Of a DNA stretch of 64,000 bases, positions 45,123 to 56,215 are shown piece after piece. The position numbers were made by a program, and so were the translations under genes. Positions within the stretch are counted from its first letter, which is position 1; each line of letters opens with the position of its first letter. Source of the stretch: Atherix ibis (lineage: Eukaryota > Arthropoda > Insecta > Diptera > Athericidae); NCBI GenBank assembly GCA_958298945.1, contig OY282608.1, positions 78,292,806-78,356,805 on the forward strand, in the 5' to 3' direction. Under the pieces are notes generated by a model. That model was given only the letters and a program-made list of their open reading frames with translations, was not told the origin of the DNA and made no database searches.

Positions 45123-45987
45123 GGATAATTTGTTTGTTGGTTTGTTGGTTTGTTGGTTTGTTGGCTTGTTGGCTTGTTGGTTTGTCCGTTTGTTGGCTTG
45201 TTGATTTGTTGTCTTGTTGGCTTGTTGGTGTGTTGGTTTGTTGGCTTATTGGTTTGTTGGTTTATTTGTTTGGTCGTTTGTTGGTTTGTTGGTTTGTTGG
45301 TTTGTTCGTTTGTTGATTTGATGGTTTGTTATTTTGTTGGTTTTTTGGTTTGTTGATTTGTTGATTTGTTGGTTTGTTGGTTTGCTGGTTTGTTGGTTTG
45401 TTGGTTTGTTGGTTTGTAGGTTTGTTGGTTTGTTGGTTTGTTCGTTTGTTGGTTTGTTGGTTTTGTTCGTTTGTTGGTTTGCTGGTTTGTTTGTTTGTTG
45501 GTTGGTTAGTTTGTTGGTTTGTTGGTTTGTTGGTTTGTTGGTTTGTTGGTTTGTTGGTTTGTTGGTTTGTTGGTTTGTTGGTTTGTTGGTTTGTTGGTTG
45601 GTTGGTTTGTTGGTTTGTTGGTTTGTTGTTTTGTTGGCTTATTGGCTTGTTGGTTTGTTGGTTTGTTGGTTTGTTGGTTTGTTGGTTTGTTGGTTTGTTG
45701 GTTTGTTGGTTTATTTGTTCGTTGGTTTATTGGCTTGTTGGTTTGTTGGGTTGTTTTTTTGTTGGCTTGTTGGTTTGGTGGTTTGTTGGTTTGTTTGTTT
45801 GTTGGCTTGTTCGTTTGTTGGTTTGTTGGCTTGTTGGCTTGTTGGTTTGTTGGTTTGTTGGTTTGTGGGTTTGTTGGTTTATTGGTTTGTTGGTTTGTTG
45901 GTTTGTTGGTTTGTTGGTTTGTTGGTTTGTTGGTTTGTTAGTTTGTTGGTTTGTTCGTTTCTTGGTTTGTTGGTTTGTTGGTTTGTT
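45123..45987 (+). repeat. 721-bp tandem duplication, copy 2 and tail
   Basis: This is the second copy of the 721-bp unit, followed by GGGTTGTTTTTTTG (about 45750). This is the last GGATAATT-anchored unit I see, so the window changes character here. Confidence 0.8.
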
Positions 45988-46857
45988 GGTATTTTGGTTT
46001 GTCGGTTTGTTGGTTTGTTGGTTTGTTGGGTTGTTGGTTTGTTGGTTTGTTGGTTTGTTGGTTTTTCGATTTGTTGGTTTGTTGGTTTTTTGGTTTGTTG
46101 GCTTGTTGGTTTGTTGGTGTGTTGGTTTGCTGGTTTGTTCGTTTGGTGGTTTTTTGGTTTGTTGGCTTGTTGGTTTGTTGGTTTGCTCGTTATTGGCTTG
46201 TTGGTTTATTGGCTTGTTGGTTTGTTGGTTTGTTGGATTGTTTGTTTGTTGGTTTGTTGGTTTATTGGTTTGTTGGTTTGTTGGTTTGTTGGTTTGTTGG
46301 TTTGTTGGTTTGTTGGTTTGTTGGTTTGTTGGTTTGTTGGTCTGTTTTTTTGTTGGTTCGTTGGTTTGCTGGTTTGTTGGTTTGTTCGTTTGTTGGTTTG
46401 TTGGTTTATTTGTTTGTTGGTTTGTTGGTTTGTTGGTTTGTTCGTTTGTTCGTTTGTTGGGTTGTTGGTTTGTTGGCTTGTTGGCTTGTTGGTTTGTTGG
46501 TTTGTTGATTTGTTGGTTTGTTCGTTATTGGCTTGTTGGTTTGTTGGCTTGTTGGCTTGTTGGCTTGTTTGTTTGTTGGCTTGTTGGTTTGTGCGTTTGT
46601 TGGTTTGTTGGTTTGTTGGTTTGTTGGTTTGTTGGTTTGTTGGTTTGTTGGTTTGTTGGTTTGTTGGTTTGTTGGTTTGTTGGTTTGTTGGTTTGTTGGT
46701 TTGTTGGTTTGTTGGTTTGTTGGTTTGTTGGTTTGTTGGTTTGTTGGTTTGTTGGTTCGTTAGTTTGTTCGTTTGTTGGTTTGTTGGTTTGTTGGCTTGT
46801 TGGCTTGCTGGTTTGTCCGTTTGTTGGCTTGTTTATTTGTTGTCTTGTTGGCTTGTT
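45988..46857 (+). repeat. Transition block to dialect III
   Basis: It starts at GGTATTTTGG (45988), carries TTCGATTTG at 46065, GCTCGTTATTGG near 46189 and TTCGTTATTGGC at 46521, and then about 20 uniform consensus words from about 46600 to 46750. Related blocks start at 47764 and 48402. Confidence 0.75.
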
Positions 46858-47154
46858 GGTGTGTTGGTTTGATGGCTTATTGGTTTGTTGGTTTATTTGT
46901 TTGGTCGTTTGTTGGTTTGTTGGTTTGTTGGTTTGTTCGTTTGTTGATTTGATGGTTTGTTATTTTGTTGGTTTTTTGGTTTGTTGGTTTGCTGATTTGT
47001 TGGTTTGTTGGTTTGCTGGTTTGTTGGTTTGTTGGTTTGTTGGTTTGTAGGTTTGTTGGTTTGTTGGTTTGTTCGTTTGTTGGTTTGCTGGTTTTGTTCG
47101 TTTGTTGGTTTGCTGGTTTGTTTGTTTGTTGGTTTGTTAGTTTGTTGGCTTGTT
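46858..47154 (+). repeat. 297-bp tandem duplication, copy 1
   Basis: GGTGTGTTGG at 46858 recurs at 47155. Both copies carry the nine-base word and TTTGGTCG. Differences include GGTTTGATGG at about 46867 against GGTTTGTTGG, and GGTTTGCTGGTTTTG against GGTTTGTTGGTTTTG. The period is 37 words plus the extra base of the nine-base word. Confidence 0.88.
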
Positions 47155-47451
47155 GGTGTGTTGGTTTGTTGGCTTATTGGTTTGTTGGTTTATTTGTTTG
47201 GTCGTTTGTTGGTTTGTTGGTTTGTTGGTTTGTTCGTTTGTTGATTTGATGGTTTGTTATTTTGTTGGTTTTTTGGTTTGTTGATTTGTTGATTTGTTGG
47301 TTTGTTGGTTTGCTGGTTTGTTGGTTTGTTGGTTTGTTGGTTTGTAGGTTTGTTGGTTTGTTGGTTTGTTCGTTTGTTGGTTTGTTGGTTTTGTTCGTTT
47401 GTTGGTTTGCTGGTTTGTTTGTTTGTTGGTTGGTTAGTTTGTTGGTTTGTT
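47155..47451 (+). repeat. 297-bp tandem duplication, copy 2
   Basis: Second copy; it resembles the 45334-type block more closely than copy 1 does (GATTTGTTGATTTG near 47281, also at 45355), so the pair is probably a join of two related blocks and not a simple doubling. Confidence 0.82.
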
Positions 47452-47763
47452 CGTTTGTTGGTTTGTTGGTTTGTTGCTTTCTTCTTTTGTTGGTTTGTTG
47501 GTTTGTTGGTTTGTTGGTTTGTTGGTTTGTTGGTTTGTTGGTTTGTTGGTTTGTTGGCTTATTGGCTTGTTGGTTTGTTGGTTTGTTGGTTTGTTGGTTT
47601 GTTGGTTTGTTGGTTTGTTGGTTTATTTGTTCGTTGGTTTATTGGCTTGTTGGTTTGTTGGGTTGTTTTTTTGTTGGCTTGTTGGTTTGTTGGTTTGTTG
47701 GTTTGTTTGTTTATTGGCTTGTTCGTTTGTTGGTTTGTTGGCTTGTTGGCTTGTTGGTTTGTT
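47452..47763 (+). repeat. Spacer of dialect II words
   Basis: It holds TTTCTTCTTTTG (about 47478), GGCTTATTGG and GGGTTGTTTTTTTG (about 47660), in the order seen in dialect II units. No gene-like or unique sequence is present. Confidence 0.7.
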
Positions 47764-48401
47764 GGTATTTTGGTTTGTCGGTTTGTTGGTTTGTTGGTTT
47801 GTTGGGTTGTTGGTTTGTTGGTTTGTTGGTTTGTTGGTTTTTCGATTTGTTGGTTTGTTGGTTTTTTGGTTTGTTGGCTTGTTGGTTTGTTGGTTTGTTG
47901 GTTTGCTGGTTTGTTCGTTTGGTGGTTTTTTGGTTTGTTGGCTTGTTGGTTTGTTGGTTTGTTGATTTGTTCGTTATTGGCTTGTTGGTTTATTGGCTTG
48001 TTGGTTTGTTGGTTTGTTTGTTTGTTGGTTTGTTGGTTTGTTGGTTTTTTGGTTTGTTGGTTTGTTGGTTTGTTGGTTTGTTGGTTTGTTGGTTTGTTGG
48101 TTTGTTGGTCTGTTTTTTTGTTGGTTCGTTGGTTTGCTGGTTTGTTGGTTTGTTCGTTTGTTGGTATGTTGGTTTATTTGTTTGTTGGTTTGTTGGTTTG
48201 TTGGTTTGTTGGTTTGTTCGTTTGTTCGTTTGTTGGGTTGTTGGTTTGTTGGCTTGTTGGCTTGTTGTTTTGTTGGTTTGTTGATTTGTTGGTTTGTTCG
48301 TTATTGGCTTGTTGTTTTGTTGGCTTGTTGGCTTGTTGGCTTGTTGGTTTGTTAGTTTGTTGGTTTGTTCGTTTCTTGGTTTGTTGGTTTGTTGGTTTGT
48401 T
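47764..48401 (+). repeat. Tandem block of about 640 bp, copy 1
   Basis: It runs between GGTATTTTGG at 47764 and 48402 (638 bp). TTCGTTATTGG at 47970 and 48297 recurs at 48600 and 48951 (630 and 654 bp). Offsets differ by whole words. TTCGATTTG at 47841 pairs with 48479. Confidence 0.85.
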
Positions 48402-49039
48402 GGTATTTTGGTTTGTCGGTTTGTTGGTTTGTTGGTTTGTTGGGTTGTTGGTTTGTTGGTTTGTTGGTTTGTAGGTTTTTCGATTTGTTGGTTTGTTGGT
48501 TTTTTGGTTTGTTGGCTTGTTGGTTTGTTGGTTTGTTGGTTTGCTGGTTTGTTCGTTTGGTGGTTTTTTGGTTTGTTGGCTTGTTGGTTTGTTGGTTTGT
48601 TCGTTATTGGCTTGTTGGTTTATTGGCTTGTTGGTTTGTTGGTTTGTTGGTTTGTTTGTTTGTTGGTTTGTTGGTTTGTTGGTTTTTTGGTTTGTTGGTT
48701 TGTTGGTTTGTTGCTTTGTTGGTTTGTTGGTTTGTTGGTTTGTTGGTTTGTTGGTTTGTTGGTCTGTTTTTTTGTTGGTTCGTTGGTTTGCTGGTTTGTT
48801 GGTTTGTTCGTTTGTTGGTTTGTTGGTTTATTTGTTTGTTGGTTTGTTGGTTTGTTGGTTTGTTGGTTTGTTCGTTTGTTCGTTTGTTGGGTTGTTGGTT
48901 TGTTGGCTTGTTGGCTTGTTGGTTTGTTGGTTTGTTGATTTGTTGGTTTGTTCGTTATTGGCTTGTTGTTTTGTTGGCTTGTTGGCTTGTTGGCTTGTTG
49001 GCTTGTTTGTTTGTTGGTTTGTTGGTTTGTGGGTTTGTT
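48402..49039 (+). repeat. Tandem block of about 640 bp, copy 2
   Basis: Second copy, with GTTGTTTTGTTGG after TTCGTTATTGGC in both copies (about 48305 and 48962). A run of about 20 consensus words follows to 49170. Confidence 0.85.
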
Positions 49040-49319
49040 GGTTTGTTGGTTTGTTGGTTTGTTGGTTTGTTGGTTTGTTGGTTTGTTGGTTTGTTGGTTT
49101 GTTGGTTTGTTGGTTTGTTGGTTTGTTGGTTTGTTGGTTTGTTGGTTTGTTGGTTTGTTGGTTTGTTGGTTTGTTAGTTTGTTCGTTTGTTGGTTTGTTG
49201 GTTTATTTGTTTGTTGGTTTATTGGCTTGTTCGTTTGTTGGCTTGTTGGTTTGTTGGCTTGTTGGCTTGTTGGTTTGTTGGTTTGTTGGTTTGTTGGTTT
49301 GTTCGTTTGTTCGGTTGTT

Positions 49320-49567
49320 GGTTTAATGGTTTGTTGGTTTGTTGGTTTGTTGGTTTGTTGGTTTGTTGGTTTGTTGCTTTGTTGGTTTGTTCGTTTGTTG
49401 GTTTGTTGGTTTATTTATTTGTTGGTTTGTTCGTTTGTTCATTTGTTGGTTTGTTTGTTTGTTGGTTTGTTAATTTGTTGGTTTGTTCGTTTGTTGGCTT
49501 GTTGGTTTGTTGGCTTGTTGGCTTGTTAGTTTGTTGGTTTGTTGGTTTGTTGGTTTGTTCGTTTGTT
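49320..49567 (+). repeat. GGTTTAATGG block, 248 bp, copy 1
   Basis: GGTTTAATGG lies at 49320 and 49568, exactly 31 words apart. Between them are GCTTTGTTGG, GGTTTATTTATTTG and a GTTAATTTGTTGG word in fixed order. The same block opens at 50358, 53534 and 54707. Confidence 0.85.
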
Positions 49568-50357
49568 GGTTTAATGGTTTGTTGGTTTGTTGGTTTGTTG
49601 GTTTGTTAGTTTGTTGCTTTGTTGGTTTGTTCGTTTGTTGGTTTGTTGGTTTATTTATTTGTTGGTTTGTTCGTTTGTTCGTTTGTTGGCTTGTTTGTTT
49701 GTTAGTTTGTTAATTTGTTGGTTTGTTGGTTTGTTGGTTTTTTGGTTTGTTAGCTTGTTGGTTTGTTAGTTTGTTGGTTTGTTGGTTTGTTGGTTTGTTC
49801 GTTTGTTGGCTTGTTGGTTTGTTGGCTTGTTGGCTTGTTGGTTTGTTGGATTGTTGGTTTGTTGGTTTGTTGGCTTGTTGGCTTGTTGGCTTGTTGGTTT
49901 GTTGGTTTGTTATTTTGTTGGTTTGTTGGTTTGTTGATTTGTTGGTTTGTGCGTTATTGGCTTGTTGGTTTGTTGGCTTGTTGGTATGTTGGTTTGATGG
50001 TTTATTGGTTTTTTGGTTTGTTAGCTTGTTGGTTTGTTAGTTTGTTGGTTTGTTGGTTTGTTGGTTCGTTCGTTTGTTCGTTTGTTGGCTTGTTGGTTTG
50101 TTGGCTTGTTGGCTTGTTGGTTTGTTGGTTTGTTGGTTTGTTGGTTTGTTGGTTTGTTGGATTGTTGGCTTGTTGGCTTGTTGGTTTGTTGGTTTGTTGA
50201 TTTGCTGGTTTGTTCGTTATTGGCTTGTTGGTTTGTTGGCTTGTTGGTTTGTTAGTTTGTTAGGTTGTTGGTTTGTTGGTTTGTTGGCTTGTTGGTTTGT
50301 TGGCTTGTTGGCTTGTTGGTTTGTTGGTTTGTTGGTTTGTTGGTTTGTTCATTTGTT
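49568..50357 (+). repeat. 790-798 bp tandem block, copy 1
   Basis: It runs from GGTTTAATGG at 49568 to 50358. Frames at 49723, 49763 and 50050 recur at +798 (50521, 50561, 50848). It contains GTGCGTTATTGG near 49949 and GGTATGTTGGTTTGATGG near 49983, both repeated in the next copy. Confidence 0.87.
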
Positions 50358-51153
50358 GGTTTAATGGTTTGTTGGTTTGTTGGTTTGTTGGTTTGTTGGT
50401 TTGTTGGTTTGTTGCTTTGTTGGTTTGTTCGTTTGTTGGTTTGTTGGTTTATTTATTTGTTGGTTTGTTCGTTTGTTCGTTTGTTGGCTTGTTTGTTTGT
50501 TGGTTTGTTAATTTGTTGGTTTGTTGGTTTGTTGGTTTTTTGGTTTGTTAGCTTGTTGGTTTGTTAGTTTGTTGGTTTGTTGGTTTGTTGGTTTGTTCGT
50601 TTGTTGGCTTGTTTGTTTGTTGGCTTGTTGGCTTGTTGGTTTGTTGGTTTGTTGGTTTGTTGGTTTGTTGGCTTGTTGGCTTGTTGGCTTGTTGGTTTGT
50701 TGGTTTGTTATTTTGTTGGTTTGTTGGTTTGTTGATTTGTTGGTTTGTGCGTTATTGGCTTGTTGGTTTGTTGGCTTGTTGGTATGTTGGTTTGATGGTT
50801 TATTGGTTTTTTGGTTTGTTAGCTTGTTGGTTTGTTAGTTTGTTGGTTTGTTGGTTTGTTGGTTCGTTCGTTTGTTCGTTTGTTGGCTTGTTGGTTTGTT
50901 GGCTTGTTGGTTTGTTGGTTTGTTGGTTTGTTGGTTTGTTGGTTTGTTGGATTGTTGGTTTGTTCGTTATTGGCTTGTTGGTTTGTTGGCTTGTTGGTTT
51001 GTTAGTTTGTTAGTTTGTTGGTTTGTTGGTTTGTTGGTTTGTTGGTTTGTTGGTTTGTTGGTTTGTTGGTTTGTTGGTTTGTTGGTTTGTTGGTTTGTTG
51101 GTTTGTTGGTTTGTTGGTTTATTTGTTCGTTGGTTTGTAGGTTTGTTGGTTTG
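50358..51153 (+). repeat. 790-798 bp tandem block, copy 2
   Basis: Second copy; similarity to the first continues to about 51010, after which about 14 uniform consensus words lead into the next block. It differs by GGCTTGTTTGTTTG near 50605 where the first copy has GGCTTGTTGGTTTG. Confidence 0.83.
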
Positions 51154-51600
51154 TTGGTTTGTTGTTTGTTTGTTTGTTCGTTTGTTGGTTTGTTGGTTTA
51201 TTTGTTCGTTGGTTTGTTGGCTTGTTGGTTTGTTGGCTTGTTGGTTTGTTGGTTTGTTGGTTTGTTGGTTTGTTGGTTTGTTGGTTTGTTGGCTTATTGG
51301 CTTGTTGGTTTGTTGGTTTGTTGGTTTGTTGGTTTGTTGATTTGTTGGTTTGTGCGTTATTGGCTTGTTGGTTTGTTGGCTTGTTGGTATGTTGGTTTGA
51401 TGGTTTATTGGTTTTTTGGTTTGTTAGCTTGTTGGTTTGTTGGTTTGTTGGTTAGTTGGTTTGTTGTTTGTTTGTTTGTTCGTTTGTTGGTTTGTTGGTT
51501 TATTTGTTCGTTGGTTTGTTGGCTTGTTGGTTTGTTGGTTTGTTGGTTTGTTTGTTTGTTTGTGTGTTGGCTTGTTTGTTTGTTAGTTTGTTAGTTTGTT
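51154..51600 (+). repeat. Pair of GTTGTTTGTTTG blocks, 302-bp step
   Basis: GTTGTTTGTTTGTTTGTTCG occurs at 51161 and 51463, each time followed by GGTTTATTTGTTCGTTGG. Similar blocks are near 53921 and 55400, with a shorter relative near 56690 and 60380. The half-word TGTT steps here break the 8-bp phase. Confidence 0.8.
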
Positions 51601-52830
51601 GGTTTGTTCGTTTGTTGGTTTGTTGGTTTTTTGGTTTGTTGGTATTTTGGTTTGTCGGTTTGTTGGTTTGTTGGTTTGTTGGGTTGTTGGTTTGTTGGTT
51701 TGTTGGTTTGTTGGTTTTTCGGTTTGTTGGTTTGTTGGTTTTTTGGTTTGTTGGCTTGTTGGTTTGTTGGTTTGTTGGTTTGCTGGTTTGTTCGTTTGGT
51801 GGTTTTTTGGTTTGTTGGTTTGTTGGTTTGTTCGTTATTGGCTTGTTGGTTTATTGGCTTGTTGGCTTGTTGGTTTGTTGGTTTGTTTGTTTGTTGGTTC
51901 GTTGGTTTGTTGGTTTGTAGGTTTGTTGGTTTGTTGGTTTGTTCGTTTGTTGGTTTGTTGGTTTTGTTCGTTTGTTGGCTTGTTGGCTTTTTGGCTTGTT
52001 TGTTTGTTGGTTTATTGGTTTGTGGGTTTGTTGGTTTGTTGGTTTGTTGGTTTGTTGGTTTGTTGGTTTGTTGGTTTGTTGGTTTGTTGGTTTGTTGGTT
52101 TGTTGGTTTGTTGGTTTGTTGGTTTGTTGGTTTGTTGGTTTGTTGGTTTGTTGGTTTGTTGGTTTGTTGGCTTATTGGCTTGTTGGTTTGTTGGTTGGTT
52201 GGTTTGTTGGTTTGTTGGTTTGTTGGTTTGTTGGTTTATTTGTTCGTTGCTTTATTGGCTTGTTGGTTTGTTGGGTTGTTTTTTTGTTGGCTTGTTGGTT
52301 TGTTGGTTTGTTGGTTTGTTTGTTTGTTGGCTTGTTCGTTTGTTGGTTTGTTGGATTGTTGGCTTGTTGGTTTGTTGGTTTGTTGGTTTGTGGGTTTGTT
52401 GGTTTGTTGGTTTGTTGGTTTGTTGGTTTGTTGGTTTGTTGGTTTGTTGGTTTGTTGGTTTGTTAGTTTGTTGGTTTGTTCGTTTCTTGGTTTGTTGGTT
52501 TGTTGGTTTGTTGGTATTTTGGTTTGTCGGTTTGTTGGTTTGTTGGTTTGTTGGTTTGTTGGGTTGTTGGTTTGTTGGTTTGTTGGTTTGTTGGTTTTTC
52601 GATTTAATGGTTTGTTGGTTTTTTGGTTTGTTGGCTTGTTGGTTTGTTGGTTTGTTGGTTTGCTGGTTTGTTCGTTTCGTGGTTTTTTGGTTTGTTGGCT
52701 TATTGGTTTGTTGGTTTGTTCGTTGTTGGCTTGTTGGTTTATTGGCTTGTTGGTTTGTTGGTTTGTTGGTTTGTTTGTTTGTTGGTTTTTTGGTTTCTTG
52801 GTTTGTTGGTTTGTTGGTTTGATGGTTTGT
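51601..52830 (+). repeat. Dialect II-like segment inside dialect III
   Basis: It contains GGTATTTTGG at 51641 and 52513 (872 bp, 109 words), TTCGTTATTGG near 51832, the nine-base word near 51959, GGGTTGTTTTTTTG near 52272 and TTCGATTTAATGG near 52599. The order resembles 45,460-46,200. It ends at the inverted dozen bases. Confidence 0.75.
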
Positions 52831-52842
52831 AACGAACAACGA
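52831..52842 (-). other. Twelve-base inverted segment
   Basis: AACGAACAACGA interrupts the G/T-rich strand. It is the only place noticed where the + strand shows the A/C-rich side of the repeat. Its reverse complement, TCGTTGTTCGTT, is made of ordinary array words; TGTTCGTTGTTGG occurs just upstream near 52720. A local template switch, a micro-inversion or an assembly join could each produce it. Confidence 0.85.
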
Positions 52843-53533
52843 TGTTGGTTTGTTGGTTTGTTGGTTTGTTGGTTTGTTGGTTTGTTGGTTTGCTGGTTTG
52901 TTGGTTTGTTCGTTTGTTGGTTTGTTGGTTTATTTGTTTGTTGGTTTGTTGGTTTGTTGGTTTGTTCGTTTGTTCGTTTGTTGGGTTGTTGGTTTGTTGG
53001 CTTGTTGGCTTGTTGGTTTGTTGGTTTGTTGGTTTGTTGGTTTGTTGGTTTGTTCGTTTGTTTATTTGTTGGCTTGTTGGTTTGTTGGCTTGTTGGCTTG
53101 TTGGTTTGTTGGTTAGTTGGTTTGTTGGTTTGTTGGTTTGTTGGTTTGTTGATTTGTTGGTTTGTTCGTTATTGGCTTGTTGGTTTGTTGGCTTGTTGGC
53201 TTGTTGATTTGTTTGTTTGTTGGTTTGTTGGTTTGTGGGTTTGTTGGTTTGTTGGTTTGTTGGTTTGTTGGTTTGTTGGTTTGTTGGTTTGTTGGTTTGT
53301 TGGTTTGTTGGTTTGTTGGTTTGTTTGTTTGTTGGTTTGTTGGTTTGTTGGTTTGTTGGTTTGTTGGTTTGTTGGTTTGTTGGTTTGTTGGTTTGTTAGT
53401 TTGTTCGTTTGTTGGTTTGTTGGTTTATTTGTTTGTTGGTTTATTGGCTTGTTCGTTTGTTGGCTTGTTGGTTTGTTGGCTTGTTGGCTTGTTGGTTTGT
53501 TGGTTTGTTGGTTTGTTGGTTTGTTCGTTTGTT
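52843..53533 (+). repeat. Dialect III block after the inverted segment
   Basis: It carries CGTTTGTTCGTTTGTTGGG (about 52970), TTCGTTATTGGC near 53165, a run of consensus words, and GGTTTATTTGTTTGTTGGTTTATTGG near 53425, in the order also seen at 48,830-49,300. No unique sequence. Confidence 0.75.
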
Positions 53534-54706
53534 GGTTTAATGGTTTGTTGGTTTGTTGGTTTGTTGGTTTGTTCGTTTGTTGGTTTGTTGCTTTGTTGGT
53601 TTGTTCGTTTGTTGGTTTGTTGGTTTTTCTATTTGTTGGTTTGTTCGTTTGTTGGCTTGTTTGTTTGTTGGTTTGTTAATTTGTTGGTTTGTTGGTTTGT
53701 TGGTTTTTTGGTTTGTTAGCTTGTTGGTTTGTTGGTTTGTTCGTTTGTTGGCTTGTTGGTTTGTTGGCTTGTTGGCTTGTTGGTTTGTTGGTTTGTTGGT
53801 TTGTTGGTTTGTTGGTTTGTTGGTTTGTTGATTTGTTGGTTTGTTCGTTATTGGCTTGTTGGTGTGTTGGTTTGTTGGTTTATTTGTTCGTTGGTTTGTT
53901 GGTTTGTTGGTTTGTTGGTTTGTTGTTTGTTTGTTTGTTCGTTTGTTGGTTTGTTGGTTTATTTGTTCGTTGGTTTGTTGGCTTGTTGGTTTGTTGGCTT
54001 GTTGGTTTGTTGATTTGTTGGTTTGTTGGTTTGTTGGTTTGTTGGTTTGTTGGCTTATTGCCTTGTTGGTTTGTTGGTTTATTTGTTCGTTGGTTTGTTG
54101 GCTTGTTGGTTTGTTGGTTTATTGGTTTGTTGGTTTGTTGGTTTGTTTGTTTGTTTGTTTGTTGGATTGTTCGTTTGTTGGTTTGTTGGATTGTTGACTT
54201 GTTGGTTTGTTGGTTTGTTGGTTTGTTGGTTTGTTGGTTTGTTGGTTTGTTGGTTTGTTGGTTTGTTGGTTTGTTAGTTTGTTGGTTTGTTCGTTTGTTG
54301 GTTTGTTGGTTTGTTGGTTTGTTGGTATTTTGGTTTGTCGGTTTGTTGGTTTGTTGGTTTGTTGGTTTGTTGGGTTGTTGGTTTGTTGGTTTGTTGGTTT
54401 GTTGGTTTTTTGGTTTGTTGGTTTGTTGGTTTTTTGGTTTGTGCGCTTGTTGGTTTGTTGGTTTGTTGGTTTGTTGATTTGTTGGTTTGTTCGTTATTGG
54501 CTTGTTGGTTTGTTGGCTTGTTGGCTTTTTGGCTTGTTTGTTTGTTGGTTTGTTGGTTTGTGGGTTTGTTGGTTTGTTGGTTTGTTGGTTTGTTGGTTTG
54601 TTGGTTTGTTGGTTTGTTGGTTTGTTGGTTTGTTGGTTTGTTGGTTTGTTGGTTTGTTGGTTTGTTGGTTTGTTGGTTTGTTGGTTTGTTGGTTTGTTCG
54701 TTTGTT
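53534..54706 (+). repeat. GGTTTAATGG block, 1173 bp
   Basis: It opens like 49568 and 50358 but has GGTTTTTCTATTTG near 53625 where those have GGTTTATTTATTTG. It then includes a GTTGTTTGTTTG segment near 53921, the GGTATTTTGG word near 54325 and TTCGTTATTGG near 54490 before the next GGTTTAATGG at 54707. Confidence 0.78.
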
Positions 54707-56215
54707 GGTTTAATGGTTTGTTGGTTTGTTGGTTTGTTGGTTTGTTGCCTTGTTGGTTTGTTCGTTTGTTGGTTTGTTGGTTTATTTATTTGTTGGTTTG
54801 TTCGTTTGTTCGTTTTTTTGGTTGTTTTTTTGTTGGTTTGTTAATTTGTTGGTTTGTTGGTTTGTTGGTTTTTTGGTTTGTTAGCTTGTTGGTTTGTTAG
54901 TTTTTTGGTTTGTTGGTTTGTTGGTTTGTTCGTTTGTTGGCTTGTTGGTTTGTTGGCTTGTTGGCTTGTTGGTTTGTTGGTTTGTTGGTTTGTTGGTTTG
55001 TTGGCTTGTTGGCTTGTTGGCTTGTTGGCTTGTTGGTTTGTTGGTTTGTTATTTTGTTGGTTTGTTGATTTGTTGGTTTGTGCGTTATTGGCTTGTTGGT
55101 TTGTTGGCTTGTTGGTTTGTTGGTTTGTTGGTTTGATGGTTTATTGGTTTTTTGGTTTGTTAGCTTGTTGGTTTGTTAGTTTGTTGGTTTGTTGGTTTGT
55201 TGGTTTGTTCGTTTTTTCGTTTGTTGGCTTGTTGGTTTGTTGGCTTGTTGGCTTGTTGGTTTGTTGGTTTGTTGGTTTGTTGGTTTGTTGATTTGTTGGT
55301 TTGTTGGTTTGTTGGTTTGTTGGTTTGTTGGTTTGTTGGTTTGTTGGTTTGTTGGTTTATTTGTTCGTTGGTTTGTTGGTTTGCTGGTTTGTTGGTTTGT
55401 TGTTTGTTTGTTTGTTCGTTTGTTGGTTTGTTGGTTTATTTGTTCGTTGGTTTGTTGGCTTGTTGGTTTGTTGGCTTGTTGCTTTGTTGGTTTGTTGGTT
55501 TGTTGGTTTGTTGGTTTGTTGGTTTGTCGACTTATTGGCTTGTTGGTTTGTTGGTTTATTTGTTCGTTGGTTTGTTGGCTTGTTGGTTTCTTGGTTTGTT
55601 GGTTTGTTGGTTTGTTGGTTTGTTTGTTTGTTTATCTGTTGGCTTGTTCATTTGTTGGTTTGTTGGATTGTTGGCTTGTTGGTTTGTTGGTTTGTTGGTT
55701 TGTTGGTTTGTTGGTTAGTTGGTTTGTTGGTTTGTTGGTTTGTTGGTTTGTTGGTTTGTTGGTTTGTTGGTTTGTTGGTTTGTTGGTTTGTTGGTTTGTT
55801 CGTTTGTTGGTTTGTTGGTTTGTTGGTTTGTTGGTATTTTGGTTTGTCGGTTTGTTGGTTTGTTGGTTTGTTGGGTTGTTGGTTTGTTGGTTTGTTGGTT
55901 TGTTGGTTTTTCGGTTTGTTGGTTTGTTGGTTTTTTGGTTTGTTGGCTTGTTGGTTTGTTGGTTTGTTGGTTTGCTGGTTTGTTCGGTTGGTGGTTTTTT
56001 GGTTTGTTGGTTTGTTGGTTTGTTCGTTATTGGCTTGTTGGTTTATTGGCTTGTTGGCTTGTTGGTTTGTGGGTTTGTTTGTTTGTTGGTTTGCTGGTTT
56101 GTTGGTTTGTTCGTTTGGTGGTTTGTTGGTTTATTTGTTTGTTGGTTTGTTGGTTTGTTGGTTTGTTCGTTTGTTGGCTTGTTGGTTTGTTGGCTTGTTG
56201 GCTTGTTGGCTTGTT
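54707..56215 (+). repeat. GGTTTAATGG block and following mosaic
   Basis: It opens with GGTTTAATGG (54707) and has an altered stretch with two seven-T runs (54813-54819 and 54825-54831). GTGCGTTATTGG follows near 55079, GTTGTTTGTTTG near 55400, GGTATTTTGG near 55834 and a TTCGGTTGG variant near 55983. It leads into the 3.7-kb tandem pair. Confidence 0.75.
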
